A stretch of 40,203 nt of DNA from a virus, in the IMG/VR virus record IMGVR_UViG_3300031825_000361, positions 1-40,203 of that record; one strand, 5' to 3'. The notes below the pieces were generated by a model that saw only the letters and a program-made list of their open reading frames with translations, was not told the origin of the DNA and searched no databases. Positions 31,151-39,643 of the stretch are shown in pieces (the first letter of the stretch is position 1; the number at the start of each line of letters is the position of its first letter). A program made the translations under genes and the position numbers.

Positions 31151-32014
31151 ATGTCACTAACACGAACCATAAAAATCTCTGCTCTAAACATCGCGATGCA
31201 CCAACCGCACTCTCCGCAGCGCTACGTGTCACTTTTTCACGATGCGAAGAAACTCGGTCAACTGGTACGCCTTGGGTCGTTGCATGGGACCATGCTCGGC
31301 TCACTTAGTGGGGTGAAGGAGTACACCAAGGGAGCTGTTCTGACCGGGGAGATTTACCGCTTTGTCAAGCTTGATGCCAACGAGCCATGGTTCAACATAG
31401 AAACTCTGGAGGAAGCTACAGAAAACGAAGTCGATGGCATCAAGATACCCTCTCACTTATTGCCTCATCTTCAAAGAATCGAGTTTGTATTCAGGCCTGA
31501 TGTCCATGAACTTTGGTTCGTAAGCCAAGACAGAGATGACAGACTTGGTCCGCAGGCTGCGGCCAAGTTTTTTCAATCGCTATTTGACCGACTGGTCGAT
31601 TCCGGAAAATATCCAAGGGTAGAGGTTACGGCAGTTCCGGATCACGAGACTTTGGATCAGATGCTTTCGCTGCGTAAGGTTGAAAAACTCACCATTGAAC
31701 TCAAACGCCCGAACGCAGATGATGCAGCGAAGGAAGAGGCGCGCTGGCTAAAACAATTAGAGAAACAGAAGGCACGAAAGATGACCGTCGAGTTGGTGGC
31801 AGAAAAGGGAGATTCAGTCGTACCAGATGAGGAAACCAGATCGCTTGCGACGGTCGCATCAAAAAATGGGAATGTGTCCGTCGTCGGCAGAAACGAACTA
31901 GGGACAAGGGTTGAAGAGTCCACCAAGGCTAAGCCGCTGATGAAGCCTGCGCTGGTCGACTCGGAGCTAGAGACGTCACTTGACGTCTTGCGCCGCGCTG
32001 CTTTCGGCGGGTAA
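31151..32014 (+). CDS. DUF4747-like protein, cargo/defence candidate
   Basis: A 287-aa protein with a strong ribosome site (AAGGAGGT) 6 nt before the ATG. The N-terminus TIKISALNIAMHQPHSPQRYVSLFHDAKKLG is of the type I associate with DUF4747, from memory. A beta-rich core follows (RIEFVFRPDVHELWFVSQD, then QAAAKFFQSLFDRLV). Thr/Lys-rich helical stretches come next, ending ETSLDVLRRAAFGG. G+C is clearly lower than in the phage genes around it. It is 16 bp upstream of a four-TM gene. The pair looks like a cytosolic sensor or regulator with a membrane effector; that function is inferred. Confidence 0.68.
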   Translation: MSLTRTIKISALNIAMHQPHSPQRYVSLFHDAKKLGQLVRLGSLHGTMLGSLSGVKEYTKGAVLTGEIYRFVKLDANEPWFNIETLEEATENEVDGIKIPSHLLPHLQRIEFVFRPDVHELWFVSQDRDDRLGPQAAAKFFQSLFDRLVDSGKYPRVEVTAVPDHETLDQMLSLRKVEKLTIELKRPNADDAAKEEARWLKQLEKQKARKMTVELVAEKGDSVVPDEETRSLATVASKNGNVSVVGRNELGTRVEESTKAKPLMKPALVDSELETSLDVLRRAAFGG

Positions 32015-32030
32015 GTAGTACTATTGCAAA

Positions 32031-32600
32031 ATGTACACAGGGGTTCTCAACATCTTTGGCCGCTACTGGCAGGCCTACGGAGGTGGATCGGCTCTAGTGC
32101 GGTCGCCTTACCTACACGCGGCCGCCGTGCTCCTGGTTTTGACCTACGCGACGTGGTCTCAGAACGGGTGGTGGGAACAAGTGCTCAGCGTGATGCCGAA
32201 CTTGCTTGGTTTCACGTTAGGTGGGTTCGCGATGTTTCTTGGGTTTGGCGACGAAAAATTCAGATCACTTTTGGCCGAGCCAGACGAAGACGCAATCGGT
32301 GAGCCGACTCTATACGTTTCAATCTGCGCAACTTTTGTCCATTTCATCGTGGTGCAACTGTTCGCGCTGGTTGCCGCAGTCGTAGCTAAATCCTGGTGGT
32401 TCTATTTCCCATGGCCAGAGCCAATTCGAGTTTTTCTACCATTTCTCAACCTTTTTGGCTGGGCCTTTGGGTATGCTTTTTTTCTGTATGCATTGACTTC
32501 TGTGCTTGCGGCAACCATGCACGTTTTTAGGATCGCAACGATGTATGAGCAACACCAGCAGGTTCAAGCGACCAATCGTGCAAGCAATGACGAAAAATGA
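32031..32600 (+). CDS. Four-TM membrane protein paired with the DUF4747-like gene
   Basis: A 189-aa protein with four hydrophobic segments: YLHAAAVLLVLTYATW, VMPNLLGFTLGGFAMFLGFG, ICATFVHFIVVQLFALVAAVV and PFLNLFGWAFGYAFFLYALTSVLAA (shortened in part). An acidic loop (EPDEDAIGEP) lies after TM2 and there is a short cytoplasmic tail. No ribosome site is visible, so it probably depends on translation of the upstream gene. Similar lower G+C. A membrane-disrupting or channel effector is plausible but unproven. Confidence 0.7.
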   Translation: MYTGVLNIFGRYWQAYGGGSALVRSPYLHAAAVLLVLTYATWSQNGWWEQVLSVMPNLLGFTLGGFAMFLGFGDEKFRSLLAEPDEDAIGEPTLYVSICATFVHFIVVQLFALVAAVVAKSWWFYFPWPEPIRVFLPFLNLFGWAFGYAFFLYALTSVLAATMHVFRIATMYEQHQQVQATNRASNDEK

Positions 32601-32653
32601 GCAGATCCTGCGACTGATCCAACCGGAATCATTGCGGGTGTTGCCGACAGTTT

Positions 32654-32667
32654 TTAAAACGCTTTAG
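32654..32667. promoter_or_regulatory. Late-operator-like element upstream of the rightward late operon
   Basis: TTAAAACGCTTTAG matches the core of the 18289 dyad (CTAAAG-nn-CTTTAG) at 11 of 14 positions. It lies 37 bp before the amidase ATG, against 35 bp for the other copy. Inferred second binding site of the same late activator. Confidence 0.5.
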
Positions 32668-32704
32668 ATATCGATCCTTTTGGTCTCGCGGCACATTGCC
32701 ATGC

Positions 32705-33292
32705 ATGCCGCGCCCCATCAACCTCATCGTCATCCACTGCAGCGCCACGCCCAGCGGTAAGCCGCTGGTGCAGGGCCAGCCGGGCCAGGCCGGCTACCTG
32801 AACGCGCCGCAGGTCATCAACGCCTGGCATGCAGCACGGGGCTTCCGCCGCCAGCCCCAGGCGGTGCGAGCCTTCAACTCGCGCCTGCCCTCGATCGGCT
32901 ACCACTACGTGATCGACCTCAGCGGCGAGGTGTGGAACGGCCGCGGCCTGGATGAGGTGGGCGCCCATGCGGCGGGCTTCAATGCCAACAGCGTCGGCAT
33001 CTGCATGGTGGGCGGCGCCGAGCGCGAGGCGCGCTACACGCTGGCGCAATGGGACAGCCTGGCGCAGGTCGTGGGCATGCTGTGCCACGACCACGGCGTG
33101 CCGCTGACCACACCGCCGTGCGGGACGCACGCGAACGGCATCTGCGGCCACCGCGACCTGTCGCCGGACCTCAATGGCAACGGCATTGCCGATCCTGCGG
33201 AGTGGCTCAAGACCTGCCCTGGCTTCGACGTGTCGGCCTGGCTGGGCCACGGCATCAAGCCGCTATCGCAGCATGTCCTGGAGGCCGTGTGA
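32705..33292 (+). CDS. N-acetylmuramoyl-L-alanine amidase (endolysin)
   Basis: A 195-aa amidase_2 / T7-lysozyme-type enzyme. Zinc ligands fit His11 (LIVIHCSAT), His149 (CGHRDLS) and Cys171 (LKTCPGF), with GYHYVID in the middle. It cleaves the MurNAc-L-Ala bond of peptidoglycan for host lysis. No signal peptide, so export depends on the holin immediately downstream. The ATG at 32705 is used; a TTG three codons earlier is in frame. First gene of the rightward late operon. Confidence 0.88.
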   Translation: MPRPINLIVIHCSATPSGKPLVQGQPGQAGYLNAPQVINAWHAARGFRRQPQAVRAFNSRLPSIGYHYVIDLSGEVWNGRGLDEVGAHAAGFNANSVGICMVGGAEREARYTLAQWDSLAQVVGMLCHDHGVPLTTPPCGTHANGICGHRDLSPDLNGNGIADPAEWLKTCPGFDVSAWLGHGIKPLSQHVLEAV

Positions 33293-33831
33293 TGGAACCT
33301 GTGTCCATGGCTCTGGCGCTGGCCCAGTTCGCGCCCAGCATCCTGCGCTTCTTCGGAGCCGGCCAGGGCTCGGTGGACACGGCGCAGAAGGTCGTGAACA
33401 TCGCCCAGACCGTGGCCGGCGTGAAGACGCCCGAGGAAGCCCTGCAGGCGCTGCGCGCCAATGCTGAGCTGGCGCAGCAGTTCAACCTGGCGGTGTTGGC
33501 CGCTGACAAGGACTTGGAGCAAGCGCATCTGGCCGACCGCCAGGATGCACGCGCGCGGGATGTCGAGTTCATCCGCGCAGGCCGCACCAACACGCGGGCC
33601 GATGTGATGGTGGCCGGCGCGGTGCTGGGCCTGATCGCCTGCCTGGCGTGCCTGGTGCTGTTCCGCCAGGGCCTGCCGGGCGAGGCGGTGGGGATCATTT
33701 CCACGGTGGCGGGCATCTTCGGCGCCTGCCTGCGCGACGCCTTCCAGTTCGAGTTCGGCTCCTCGCGCAGCTCGCGCGACAAGGACTCGGTGATCAACCA
33801 GATGGCCTCGCGCCAGGGGGCCCAACCATGA
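33292..33831 (+). CDS. Holin-like protein (3TM holin type)
   Basis: A 179-aa protein from an ATG that overlaps the amidase stop (TGATG). The N-terminal half is helical (AQKVVNIAQTVAGVKTPEEAL). Two clear membrane spans (VMVAGAVLGLIACLACLVLF and GIISTVAGIFGACLRDAFQF) and a FEFGSSRSSRDKD tail match the GTA/3TM holin pattern. It would open the inner membrane to release the amidase. Confidence 0.82.
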   Translation: MEPVSMALALAQFAPSILRFFGAGQGSVDTAQKVVNIAQTVAGVKTPEEALQALRANAELAQQFNLAVLAADKDLEQAHLADRQDARARDVEFIRAGRTNTRADVMVAGAVLGLIACLACLVLFRQGLPGEAVGIISTVAGIFGACLRDAFQFEFGSSRSSRDKDSVINQMASRQGAQP

Positions 33832-34052
33832 CGGACGAGATCGACCGCGCCAGCGCGCGGGAGCAGGAATGGCTGGCCGACGCGCTGGGCGATCAAGCCC
33901 GCCGTGCCGGCCTAGCCGGCAAGACGGCGGCGGATTCGGCCGAATGCTGCGAGGACTGCGGCGTCGATATCCCGGCCGCACGCCGCGCAGCCGTGCCCGG
34001 CTGCCTGCGCTGCGTGGCGTGCCAGGCACGCGCGGAAAGGCGCCGGCCATGA
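33828..34052 (+). CDS. TraR/DksA-type zinc finger protein
   Basis: A 74-aa protein with a CxxC...CxxC zinc ribbon (CEDCGVDIP...CLRCVAC) preceded by an N-terminal helix, the layout of phage TraR/DksA-like proteins. These bind the secondary channel of RNA polymerase and can tune host transcription. Overlaps both neighbours by 4 bp. Common in this position in Mu-like phages. Confidence 0.85.
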   Translation: MTDEIDRASAREQEWLADALGDQARRAGLAGKTAADSAECCEDCGVDIPAARRAAVPGCLRCVACQARAERRRP

Positions 34053-34444
34053 ATGTACAGATCGAACTGTGGCACCTGGTCAGCCTGATGCTGGCGGTGC
34101 TGGGCGGCTACTGGACGCTGGCCAAAGTCGTGGCCGGCCAGGCACAGAAGCACCTGGACGCCCGCTTCACCGCGCAGGACGCGATGCGCCAGGCGAACCA
34201 CCAGCAGCTGGCGGTGCGGCTGGACGGCATCGAGGCGGCGAACCGCGAGGAGGCCGGGCAGTGGTCGCGCATGGAGCGCGAGCTGCTGATGCTGAAGGCG
34301 GAGCTGCCGCTGCAGTACGTGCGGCGCGAGGACTACATCCGCGGCCAGAGCGTGATCGAGGCCAAGCTCGACGCGCTGGGCTCGAAGCTGGAAGCGGCCC
34401 ACCTGCGGGCACTGAATGGAGGGAGAACCCATGCAACAGATTGA
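34049..34444 (+). CDS. Membrane-anchored coiled-coil protein (DUF2730/spanin-like)
   Basis: A 131-aa protein with one N-terminal membrane helix (HLVSLMLAVLGGYWTLAKVVAG) and a long helical remainder (HQQLAVRLDGIEAANREEAG, then IEAKLDALGSKLEAAHLRAL). This is the shape of a DUF2730-type phage protein and also of an inner-membrane spanin. No partner outer-membrane spanin gene was found in another frame. Overlaps the TraR-like gene by 4 bp. Confidence 0.7.
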   Translation: MNVQIELWHLVSLMLAVLGGYWTLAKVVAGQAQKHLDARFTAQDAMRQANHQQLAVRLDGIEAANREEAGQWSRMERELLMLKAELPLQYVRREDYIRGQSVIEAKLDALGSKLEAAHLRALNGGRTHATD

Positions 34445-34742
34445 CCACGCCAAGGTGCGCCGCGAGGCGTTGCGCTGGCTGATCCTGCTCACGCTGAACA
34501 ACGCGCGGCCGATGGGCGCGCACGAGGGCCCGGTGCTGTCCGTGGCCCAGGCCGTGTACCCCGACGCGACGCCGCTGGAGCTGCGGCGCGAGATGGACTA
34601 CCTACACGAGCGCGAGTTGGTGAAGGTGAGCAAGTCTCCCAGCGGTCCCTGGCATGCCGACCTCACGCGCCACGGCGTGGACGTGGCCGAGTACACGGTG
34701 GACTGCGAGCCGGGCATTGCCCGGCCGGCGAAGTACTGGTGA
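34431..34742 (+). CDS. Mu gp26-type protein (winged-helix-like)
   Basis: A 103-aa protein with GGAGGGAG before the ATG. It starts MQQIDHAKVRREALRWLILLTLNNARPMGAHE and has LELRREMDYLHERELVKV and HADLTRHGVDVAEY. This reads as a winged helix found just before the small terminase in Mu-like phages. Possible regulator or packaging accessory. Confidence 0.78.
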   Translation: MQQIDHAKVRREALRWLILLTLNNARPMGAHEGPVLSVAQAVYPDATPLELRREMDYLHERELVKVSKSPSGPWHADLTRHGVDVAEYTVDCEPGIARPAKYW

Positions 34743-34746
34743 CGCC

Positions 34747-35310
34747 ATGGGGCGCAAGAGCACCATTGCCCGCCTGCCGGTGGAGGTGAAAGCCTTCATC
34801 GAGGGCCACCTGGCCGAGGGCCGGCTGACGCTGGACGAGCTGATCGCGGCGCTGCGCGAGCGCTTCCCCTCGCACGACGGCGCGGGCGAACTGCCCAGCC
34901 GCGCGGCGGTGCACCGCTACGGGCAGAAGCTGGAGCGTCGCCTGTCGGCCATCCGCGCCAGCACGGAGGCGGCCAAGATCATTCAGGCGCAGGCTGGCGA
35001 CGACGAGGACGCGCGCTCCGAAGCCCTGACGGCGCTGGTGCAGACCGAGCTGTTCGAGGCCATCCTCAGCCTGCAGGAGGCGGACGACGAGGACGCCGAC
35101 CCCGGCGAGCGCGTCGGGCTGCTGAGCAAGGCGGCCAAGGACATTGCCACGCTGACGCGGGCCAGCTACGGCCTCAAGAAGTTCCAGACCGAGGTGCGCC
35201 AGCGCGCCGAGACGGCAGCCGTCAACGTGGAAAAAATCGCCAAGAAGGGCGGGCTGTCGGCCGAGTCGGTGGAGCAGCTGCGGCGCGAGATCCTGGGCAT
35301 TGCCGCATGA
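34747..35310 (+). CDS. Small terminase subunit (Mu gp27 / DUF3486 type)
   Basis: A 187-aa protein starting MGRKSTIARLPVEVKAFIEGHLAEG with LTLDELIAALRERF and RAAVHRYGQKLERRLSAIRAS, the typical DUF3486 start and HTH region. An acidic stretch (ADDEDADPGE) and LSKAAKDIATLTRASYGLKK follow. It recognises phage DNA and feeds it to the large subunit. Overlaps the large terminase start by 4 bp. Confidence 0.87.
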   Translation: MGRKSTIARLPVEVKAFIEGHLAEGRLTLDELIAALRERFPSHDGAGELPSRAAVHRYGQKLERRLSAIRASTEAAKIIQAQAGDDEDARSEALTALVQTELFEAILSLQEADDEDADPGERVGLLSKAAKDIATLTRASYGLKKFQTEVRQRAETAAVNVEKIAKKGGLSAESVEQLRREILGIAA

Positions 35311-36836
35311 CTGCTGCCGTCCCGTTTGAGGTGCCCAACACGGCCGCCAGCGCCGTACCCGCCGCGCTGATGGCGTACCAGCAGCGCTGGGTGGCCGACG
35401 ATTCGCCGCTGAAGGTGATCGAGAAAAGCCGCCGCACGGGCCTGACCTGGGGCGAGGCGGCGGACGATGTGCTGTCGGCCGCGGCGGCGCGCAGCGCGGG
35501 CGGGCAGAACGTCTACTACATCGCCTACAACCAGGACATGACGATCGAGTACATCCAGGCCTGCGCGATGTGGGCCCGGGTGTTCAACTACGCCGCGGGC
35601 GAGATCGAGGAAGGCTTCTGGGACGGCGACGACGAGGCGGACAAGAACATCAAGACCTTCACGATCCGCTTCCCCGCGTCGGGCTTTCGCATCGTCGCGC
35701 TGTCCAGCCGCCCGTCCAACCTGCGCGGACGGCAGGGGATCATCGTGATCGACGAGGCCGCCTTCCACGATAAGCTGGGCGAGCTGCTCAAGGCGGCCCT
35801 GGCCATGCTGATCTGGGGAGGCAAGGTGCGCGTGATCAGCACGCACAACGGCACGGACAACGCGTTCAACGAACTGGTGACGGACATCCGCGCCGGCAAG
35901 CGCAAGGGCACGGTGCACCGCGTCACCTTCCAGGAGGCGGTGGCCGATGGCCTGTACCGGCGCGTCTGCCTGCGCCTGGGCAAGGATTGGACGGCCGAAG
36001 ACGAGGCGGCCTGGATGGCCGGCGTGTACGCCTTCTACGGCGACGGCGCGGCGGAGGAGCTGGACTGCATCCCGGCCAACTCGGGCGGCGCCTGGCTGAG
36101 CCGGGCGCTGATCGAGTCGCGCATGTCGGCGGACACGCCGGTGCTGCGCTGGGAGTGCAAGCCGGGCTTCGAGGTGCTGGCCGACCACATTCGCGCCGCC
36201 GATTGCCGCGACTGGCTGGAGGCGCAGATGGCGCCGCTGCTGCAGACGCTTCCAGCGGAGGCGATCAGCTTTGACGGCGAGGACTTCGGCCGCACGGGCG
36301 ACCTGTCGGTGCATGTGCCGCTGATCCAGCACCAGAACCTGGTGCGGCGTGTGCCGTTCGCGGTGGAGCTGCGCAACGTGCCGTTCCGCCAGCAGGAGCA
36401 GGTGTGCTTCTACCTGCTGGACCGCCTGCCGCGCTTCATGGGCGGCGCCTTCGACGCGCGGGGCAACGGCCAGTTCCTGGCCGAGGTGGCGATGCAGCGC
36501 TACGGCGCCAGCCGCATCGAGCAGGTGATGCTGTCCGAAGGCTGGTACCGGGAGCACATGCCGCCGGTGAAGGCGGCGCTGGAGGACGGCACGCTGGACA
36601 GCCTGCCCAAGGACGCCGACATCCTGGCCGACCTGCGCGCGGTTCAGGTGGTGCGGGGCGTGCCGCGTGTGCCGGACATCCGCTCCACCGGCGAGGACCA
36701 GGGCAAGCGCCACGGCGACGCGGCCGTGGCCGTGGCCCTGGCCTATTACGCCAGCCGCGAGATCAACAAGGGCCCGGTGACGGTGAGCAGCCGCCCACGC
36801 CGCGGCGGCCTGGCGGCCACCCTGCAGGGCTATTGA
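35307..36836 (+). CDS. Large terminase subunit (Mu gp28 type)
   Basis: A 509-aa protein. The ATPase domain has an adenine-side motif (MAYQQRWVADDSPLKV), a Walker A variant EKSRRTGLT at 39-47 and Walker B IIVIDE at 145-150. The RNase H-like nuclease domain has acidic residues in FDGEDFGRTGDLS (about 315-328), FDARGNG and KRHGDAAVA. It cuts and pumps DNA into the prohead, presumably by headful packaging from the phage end, as in Mu. Confidence 0.9.
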   Translation: MTAAVPFEVPNTAASAVPAALMAYQQRWVADDSPLKVIEKSRRTGLTWGEAADDVLSAAAARSAGGQNVYYIAYNQDMTIEYIQACAMWARVFNYAAGEIEEGFWDGDDEADKNIKTFTIRFPASGFRIVALSSRPSNLRGRQGIIVIDEAAFHDKLGELLKAALAMLIWGGKVRVISTHNGTDNAFNELVTDIRAGKRKGTVHRVTFQEAVADGLYRRVCLRLGKDWTAEDEAAWMAGVYAFYGDGAAEELDCIPANSGGAWLSRALIESRMSADTPVLRWECKPGFEVLADHIRAADCRDWLEAQMAPLLQTLPAEAISFDGEDFGRTGDLSVHVPLIQHQNLVRRVPFAVELRNVPFRQQEQVCFYLLDRLPRFMGGAFDARGNGQFLAEVAMQRYGASRIEQVMLSEGWYREHMPPVKAALEDGTLDSLPKDADILADLRAVQVVRGVPRVPDIRSTGEDQGKRHGDAAVAVALAYYASREINKGPVTVSSRPRRGGLAATLQGY

Positions 36837-36846
36837 AAGCGAGACC

Positions 36847-38334
36847 ATGAAACCCCAAGGCCTGTACGTCACCCCCACGGACTTCGTGCGCTTTGCCGAG
36901 CCGGCGCAGCGCCTGTCCGACCACATCGCTACGCGCGAGCGCAGCCCGGACTTCATGGCGCTGGGCATGCTGCTGCCCAACCCGGACCCGATCCTGAAAA
37001 AGCAGCGCAAGGACATCAGCGTCTACACCGAGCTGCGCTCGGACGCCCACGTGGGCGGCTGCATCCGCCGGCGCAAGGCGGCCGTGCAAGCGATGGAATG
37101 GCGCGTCGAGCGCGGCAAAGCCAGCGCGCGTAGCGCCAAGCTGGCCCAGGAGGTGCTGGCCGGGCTGGACCTGCAGCGGCTGATCCACGAGATGCTGAAC
37201 GCGCCGCTGTTCGGCTGGCAGCCGCTGGAGGTGATCTGGACGCCGGCCAGCGCCGGCCCGATCGTGCCGGCCCAGGTACTGGCCAAGCCCGTCAACTGGT
37301 TCCACTACGACGACCAGGCGCAGCTGCGCTTCAAGAGCCGCGAGCAGCCGCTGCACGGCGAGCTGGTGGACCCGCGCAAGTTCCTGGTGCCGGCGCAGGA
37401 GGCGAGCTACGCCAACCCCTACGGCTTCGCCGACCTGTCCATGTGCTTCTGGCCTACGGTGTTCAAGCGCGGCGGTCTCAAGTTCTGGGTGACCTTCACC
37501 GAGAAGTTCGGCACGCCCTGGGTCATCGGCAAGACGCCGCGCGGCACGTCCGGGCCGGATCAGGACAAGCTGCTCGACCAGCTCGAAGCCATGGTGCAGG
37601 ACGCGGTGGCCGTGATCCCGGATGATGCCAGCGTGGACATCGCCGAGTCTGGCGGCAAGAGCGCCAGCGCAGACCTGTACGAGCGGCTGCTGATGTTCTG
37701 CCGCTCCGAGGTGTCGATCGCGCTGCTAGGCCAGAACCAGAGCACCGAGGCCAGCAGCACCCGGGCCAGCGCGCAGGCCGGGCTGGAAGTGACGCAGGAC
37801 CTGCGCGACGGCGACGCCCGCCTGGTAGAGGCCGCGGTGAACCAGCTGCTGCGCTGGGTGGTGGACCTGAACGAGGGCGAAGCCGCACCGGCGCCCCGCT
37901 TCGAGCTGTTCGAGCAGGAGGAGGTGAACGAGGTCCAGGCCAAGCGCGACAAGCTGCTCAACGAGGCCGGTGTGACGTTCACCCCGGCGTACTGGCAGCG
38001 GGCTTATGGCCTGGCCGCCAGCGACCTGGCCACGGCGCCAGACGGCCCCGATGCCGGCGTCGGCACCGCCTTTGCCGAGGCGGGCGCGGCCCCGGACCAG
38101 GAAGTCCTGGATGCCGCCTTGCGGGCGCTGCCCGACCCGCTGCTGCAGGGTCAGCTGGAGCAGCTGCTGGGCCCGCTGCGCGAGCGGCTGCGCGGCGCCG
38201 ATCAGGATCCGCAGGCGCTGCTGGGCTGGCTGGCCGAACAGTTCCCGGCGGCCGACGAGGCGGCGCTGCAGGACTACCTGGCGCGGCTGCTGTTCGCCGC
38301 CAAGGTCTGGGGGCGCCTGAATGGACAAGACTGA
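36847..38334 (+). CDS. Portal protein (Mu gp29 / DUF935 type)
   Basis: A 495-aa protein with the DUF935 pattern: DISVYTELRSDAHVGGCIRRRKAAV, FGWQPLEVIW, GFADLSMCFWPTVFKRGG and LGQNQSTEASSTRASAQAGLEV (shortened in each case). The C-terminal part is helical. It forms the ring through which DNA enters. The start follows the terminase stop by 10 bp. Confidence 0.9.
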   Translation: MKPQGLYVTPTDFVRFAEPAQRLSDHIATRERSPDFMALGMLLPNPDPILKKQRKDISVYTELRSDAHVGGCIRRRKAAVQAMEWRVERGKASARSAKLAQEVLAGLDLQRLIHEMLNAPLFGWQPLEVIWTPASAGPIVPAQVLAKPVNWFHYDDQAQLRFKSREQPLHGELVDPRKFLVPAQEASYANPYGFADLSMCFWPTVFKRGGLKFWVTFTEKFGTPWVIGKTPRGTSGPDQDKLLDQLEAMVQDAVAVIPDDASVDIAESGGKSASADLYERLLMFCRSEVSIALLGQNQSTEASSTRASAQAGLEVTQDLRDGDARLVEAAVNQLLRWVVDLNEGEAAPAPRFELFEQEEVNEVQAKRDKLLNEAGVTFTPAYWQRAYGLAASDLATAPDGPDAGVGTAFAEAGAAPDQEVLDAALRALPDPLLQGQLEQLLGPLRERLRGADQDPQALLGWLAEQFPAADEAALQDYLARLLFAAKVWGRLNGQD

Positions 38335-39643
38335 TCCGGCCGTCCTTCACGCGCTGTTCGACCAGCCGCCGGCCGAGGCGATCCGCTTTCTGGAGAGCAA
38401 GGGCCTGCGCATCACCTTCAACTGGGCCGAGATGCTGGACGAGGCGCACGCCCGGGCCTTCGCCGTCGCCAAGGCCATGCGGCTGGACGTGTTGCGCGAC
38501 ATCCGGGCCGGCGTGCTGGACGCGCTGGCGCAGGGCAAGACGCTGCGCCAGTTCGAGCAGGAGCTGACTCCGCTGCTGCAGGCCAAGGGCTGGTGGGGCA
38601 AGCAGATCGTGGTGGACGGTGAGGGCCAGGCTCAGCAGATCCAGCTGGGCAGCCCGCGCCGGCTCAGGACCATCTACCAGACCAACCTGCAAAGCGCCTA
38701 CATGGCGGGCCGCATGCAGGCGCAGATGGCGGCCGACGCCTTTCCCTACCTGATGTACGTCGCGGTCATGGACGGCCGCACCCGGCCCAGCCATGCCGCG
38801 CTGAACGGCCAGGTCTGGCACAAGGACGATCCGGTCTGGGCTTCGATCTACCCGCCCAACGGCTTCAACTGCCGCTGCCGCACCCGGGCGCTCACCGCCG
38901 GACAGATGAAACGTGAGGGGCTGAGCGTGTCCGCGCCACCCGACATGGTCACCCGCGAAGTCAGCGCCGGGCAGGATCGGCAGACCGGCGAGCTGTTCAC
39001 CACGCGGCAAAGCGGCGTGCGCGTCAAGGATGCGCAGGGGCGCCCCGTCACCATGTGGGTGGACCCCGGCTTCAACAGCAGCCCGCTGGCCGGTCACGCC
39101 ATGGACGAGCTGCTCGCCCAGAAAGCGATCGACGCGCTGGGTGACACGGCTGGCTACGACCTGGTGCGCCAGGTGGTGCGGTCGAACACGCGCCTGAAGG
39201 CATGGCGCGCCTTCGTCGACAACACCTTCGACTCCGGCCTCCGTGGCAAGGACGGCCGGCCTGTCATCCAGCGGCAGGGCATGACCGTCGGCATGCTCCC
39301 GCTGGAGACGGTACGGCTGCTGGCAGCGCAGGGGCGGACCTATTCGCCCGTGCTGCACCTCGAAGACCGATTGATGGTCGGCAAGAAGGCGCTGCGTCAC
39401 GGCGGCTCTGGAGACGCGCTGGCCCGGCCGGACTGGCGCGGGCTGCCGGAACAGCTACCCGGCGCCTATCCGTACTGGGACAACGAAACGGGGCGGCTGG
39501 TCCTCGTGTACCCGCACGGCGAGTCGGACCGGTCGGTCCAACTGGTGTTCGATGCGAGTGGGGAAGCCGCCAGCGCTTACTTGGCCGAGAACGCTCTGGT
39601 CGAAGACAAGGTACGCTCGAAACGCTGGGAGGCCGTGAAGTGA
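38321..39643 (+). CDS. MuF-type minor head protein with extra C-terminal domain
   Basis: A 440-aa protein that overlaps the portal gene by 14 bp. Residues 1-200 form the MuF domain (LRDIRAGVLDALAQGKTLRQFEQELTPLL, shortened; RTRPSH; YPPNGFNCRCR). The last 200 residues are a separate alpha/beta domain (SPVLHLEDRLMVGKKALRHGG and YWDNETGRLVLVYPHG) that resembles the barnase/EndoU/RelE-like (PBECR) nuclease domains often attached to MuF proteins. If so it would be packaged in the head and injected. The MuF part is secure; the nuclease is an inference. Confidence 0.83.
   Translation: MDKTDPAVLHALFDQPPAEAIRFLESKGLRITFNWAEMLDEAHARAFAVAKAMRLDVLRDIRAGVLDALAQGKTLRQFEQELTPLLQAKGWWGKQIVVDGEGQAQQIQLGSPRRLRTIYQTNLQSAYMAGRMQAQMAADAFPYLMYVAVMDGRTRPSHAALNGQVWHKDDPVWASIYPPNGFNCRCRTRALTAGQMKREGLSVSAPPDMVTREVSAGQDRQTGELFTTRQSGVRVKDAQGRPVTMWVDPGFNSSPLAGHAMDELLAQKAIDALGDTAGYDLVRQVVRSNTRLKAWRAFVDNTFDSGLRGKDGRPVIQRQGMTVGMLPLETVRLLAAQGRTYSPVLHLEDRLMVGKKALRHGGSGDALARPDWRGLPEQLPGAYPYWDNETGRLVLVYPHGESDRSVQLVFDASGEAASAYLAENALVEDKVRSKRWEAVK

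Noticed and set aside
35166-37016. Long minus-strand open frame of about 616 codons
   Set aside because: Antisense to the small and large terminase genes, which have unmistakable motifs; the frame has no recognisable protein pattern.
37979-39400. Minus-strand frame of about 470 codons opposite portal and MuF
   Set aside because: High-G+C shadow; its end is Pro/Ala/Arg low-complexity.
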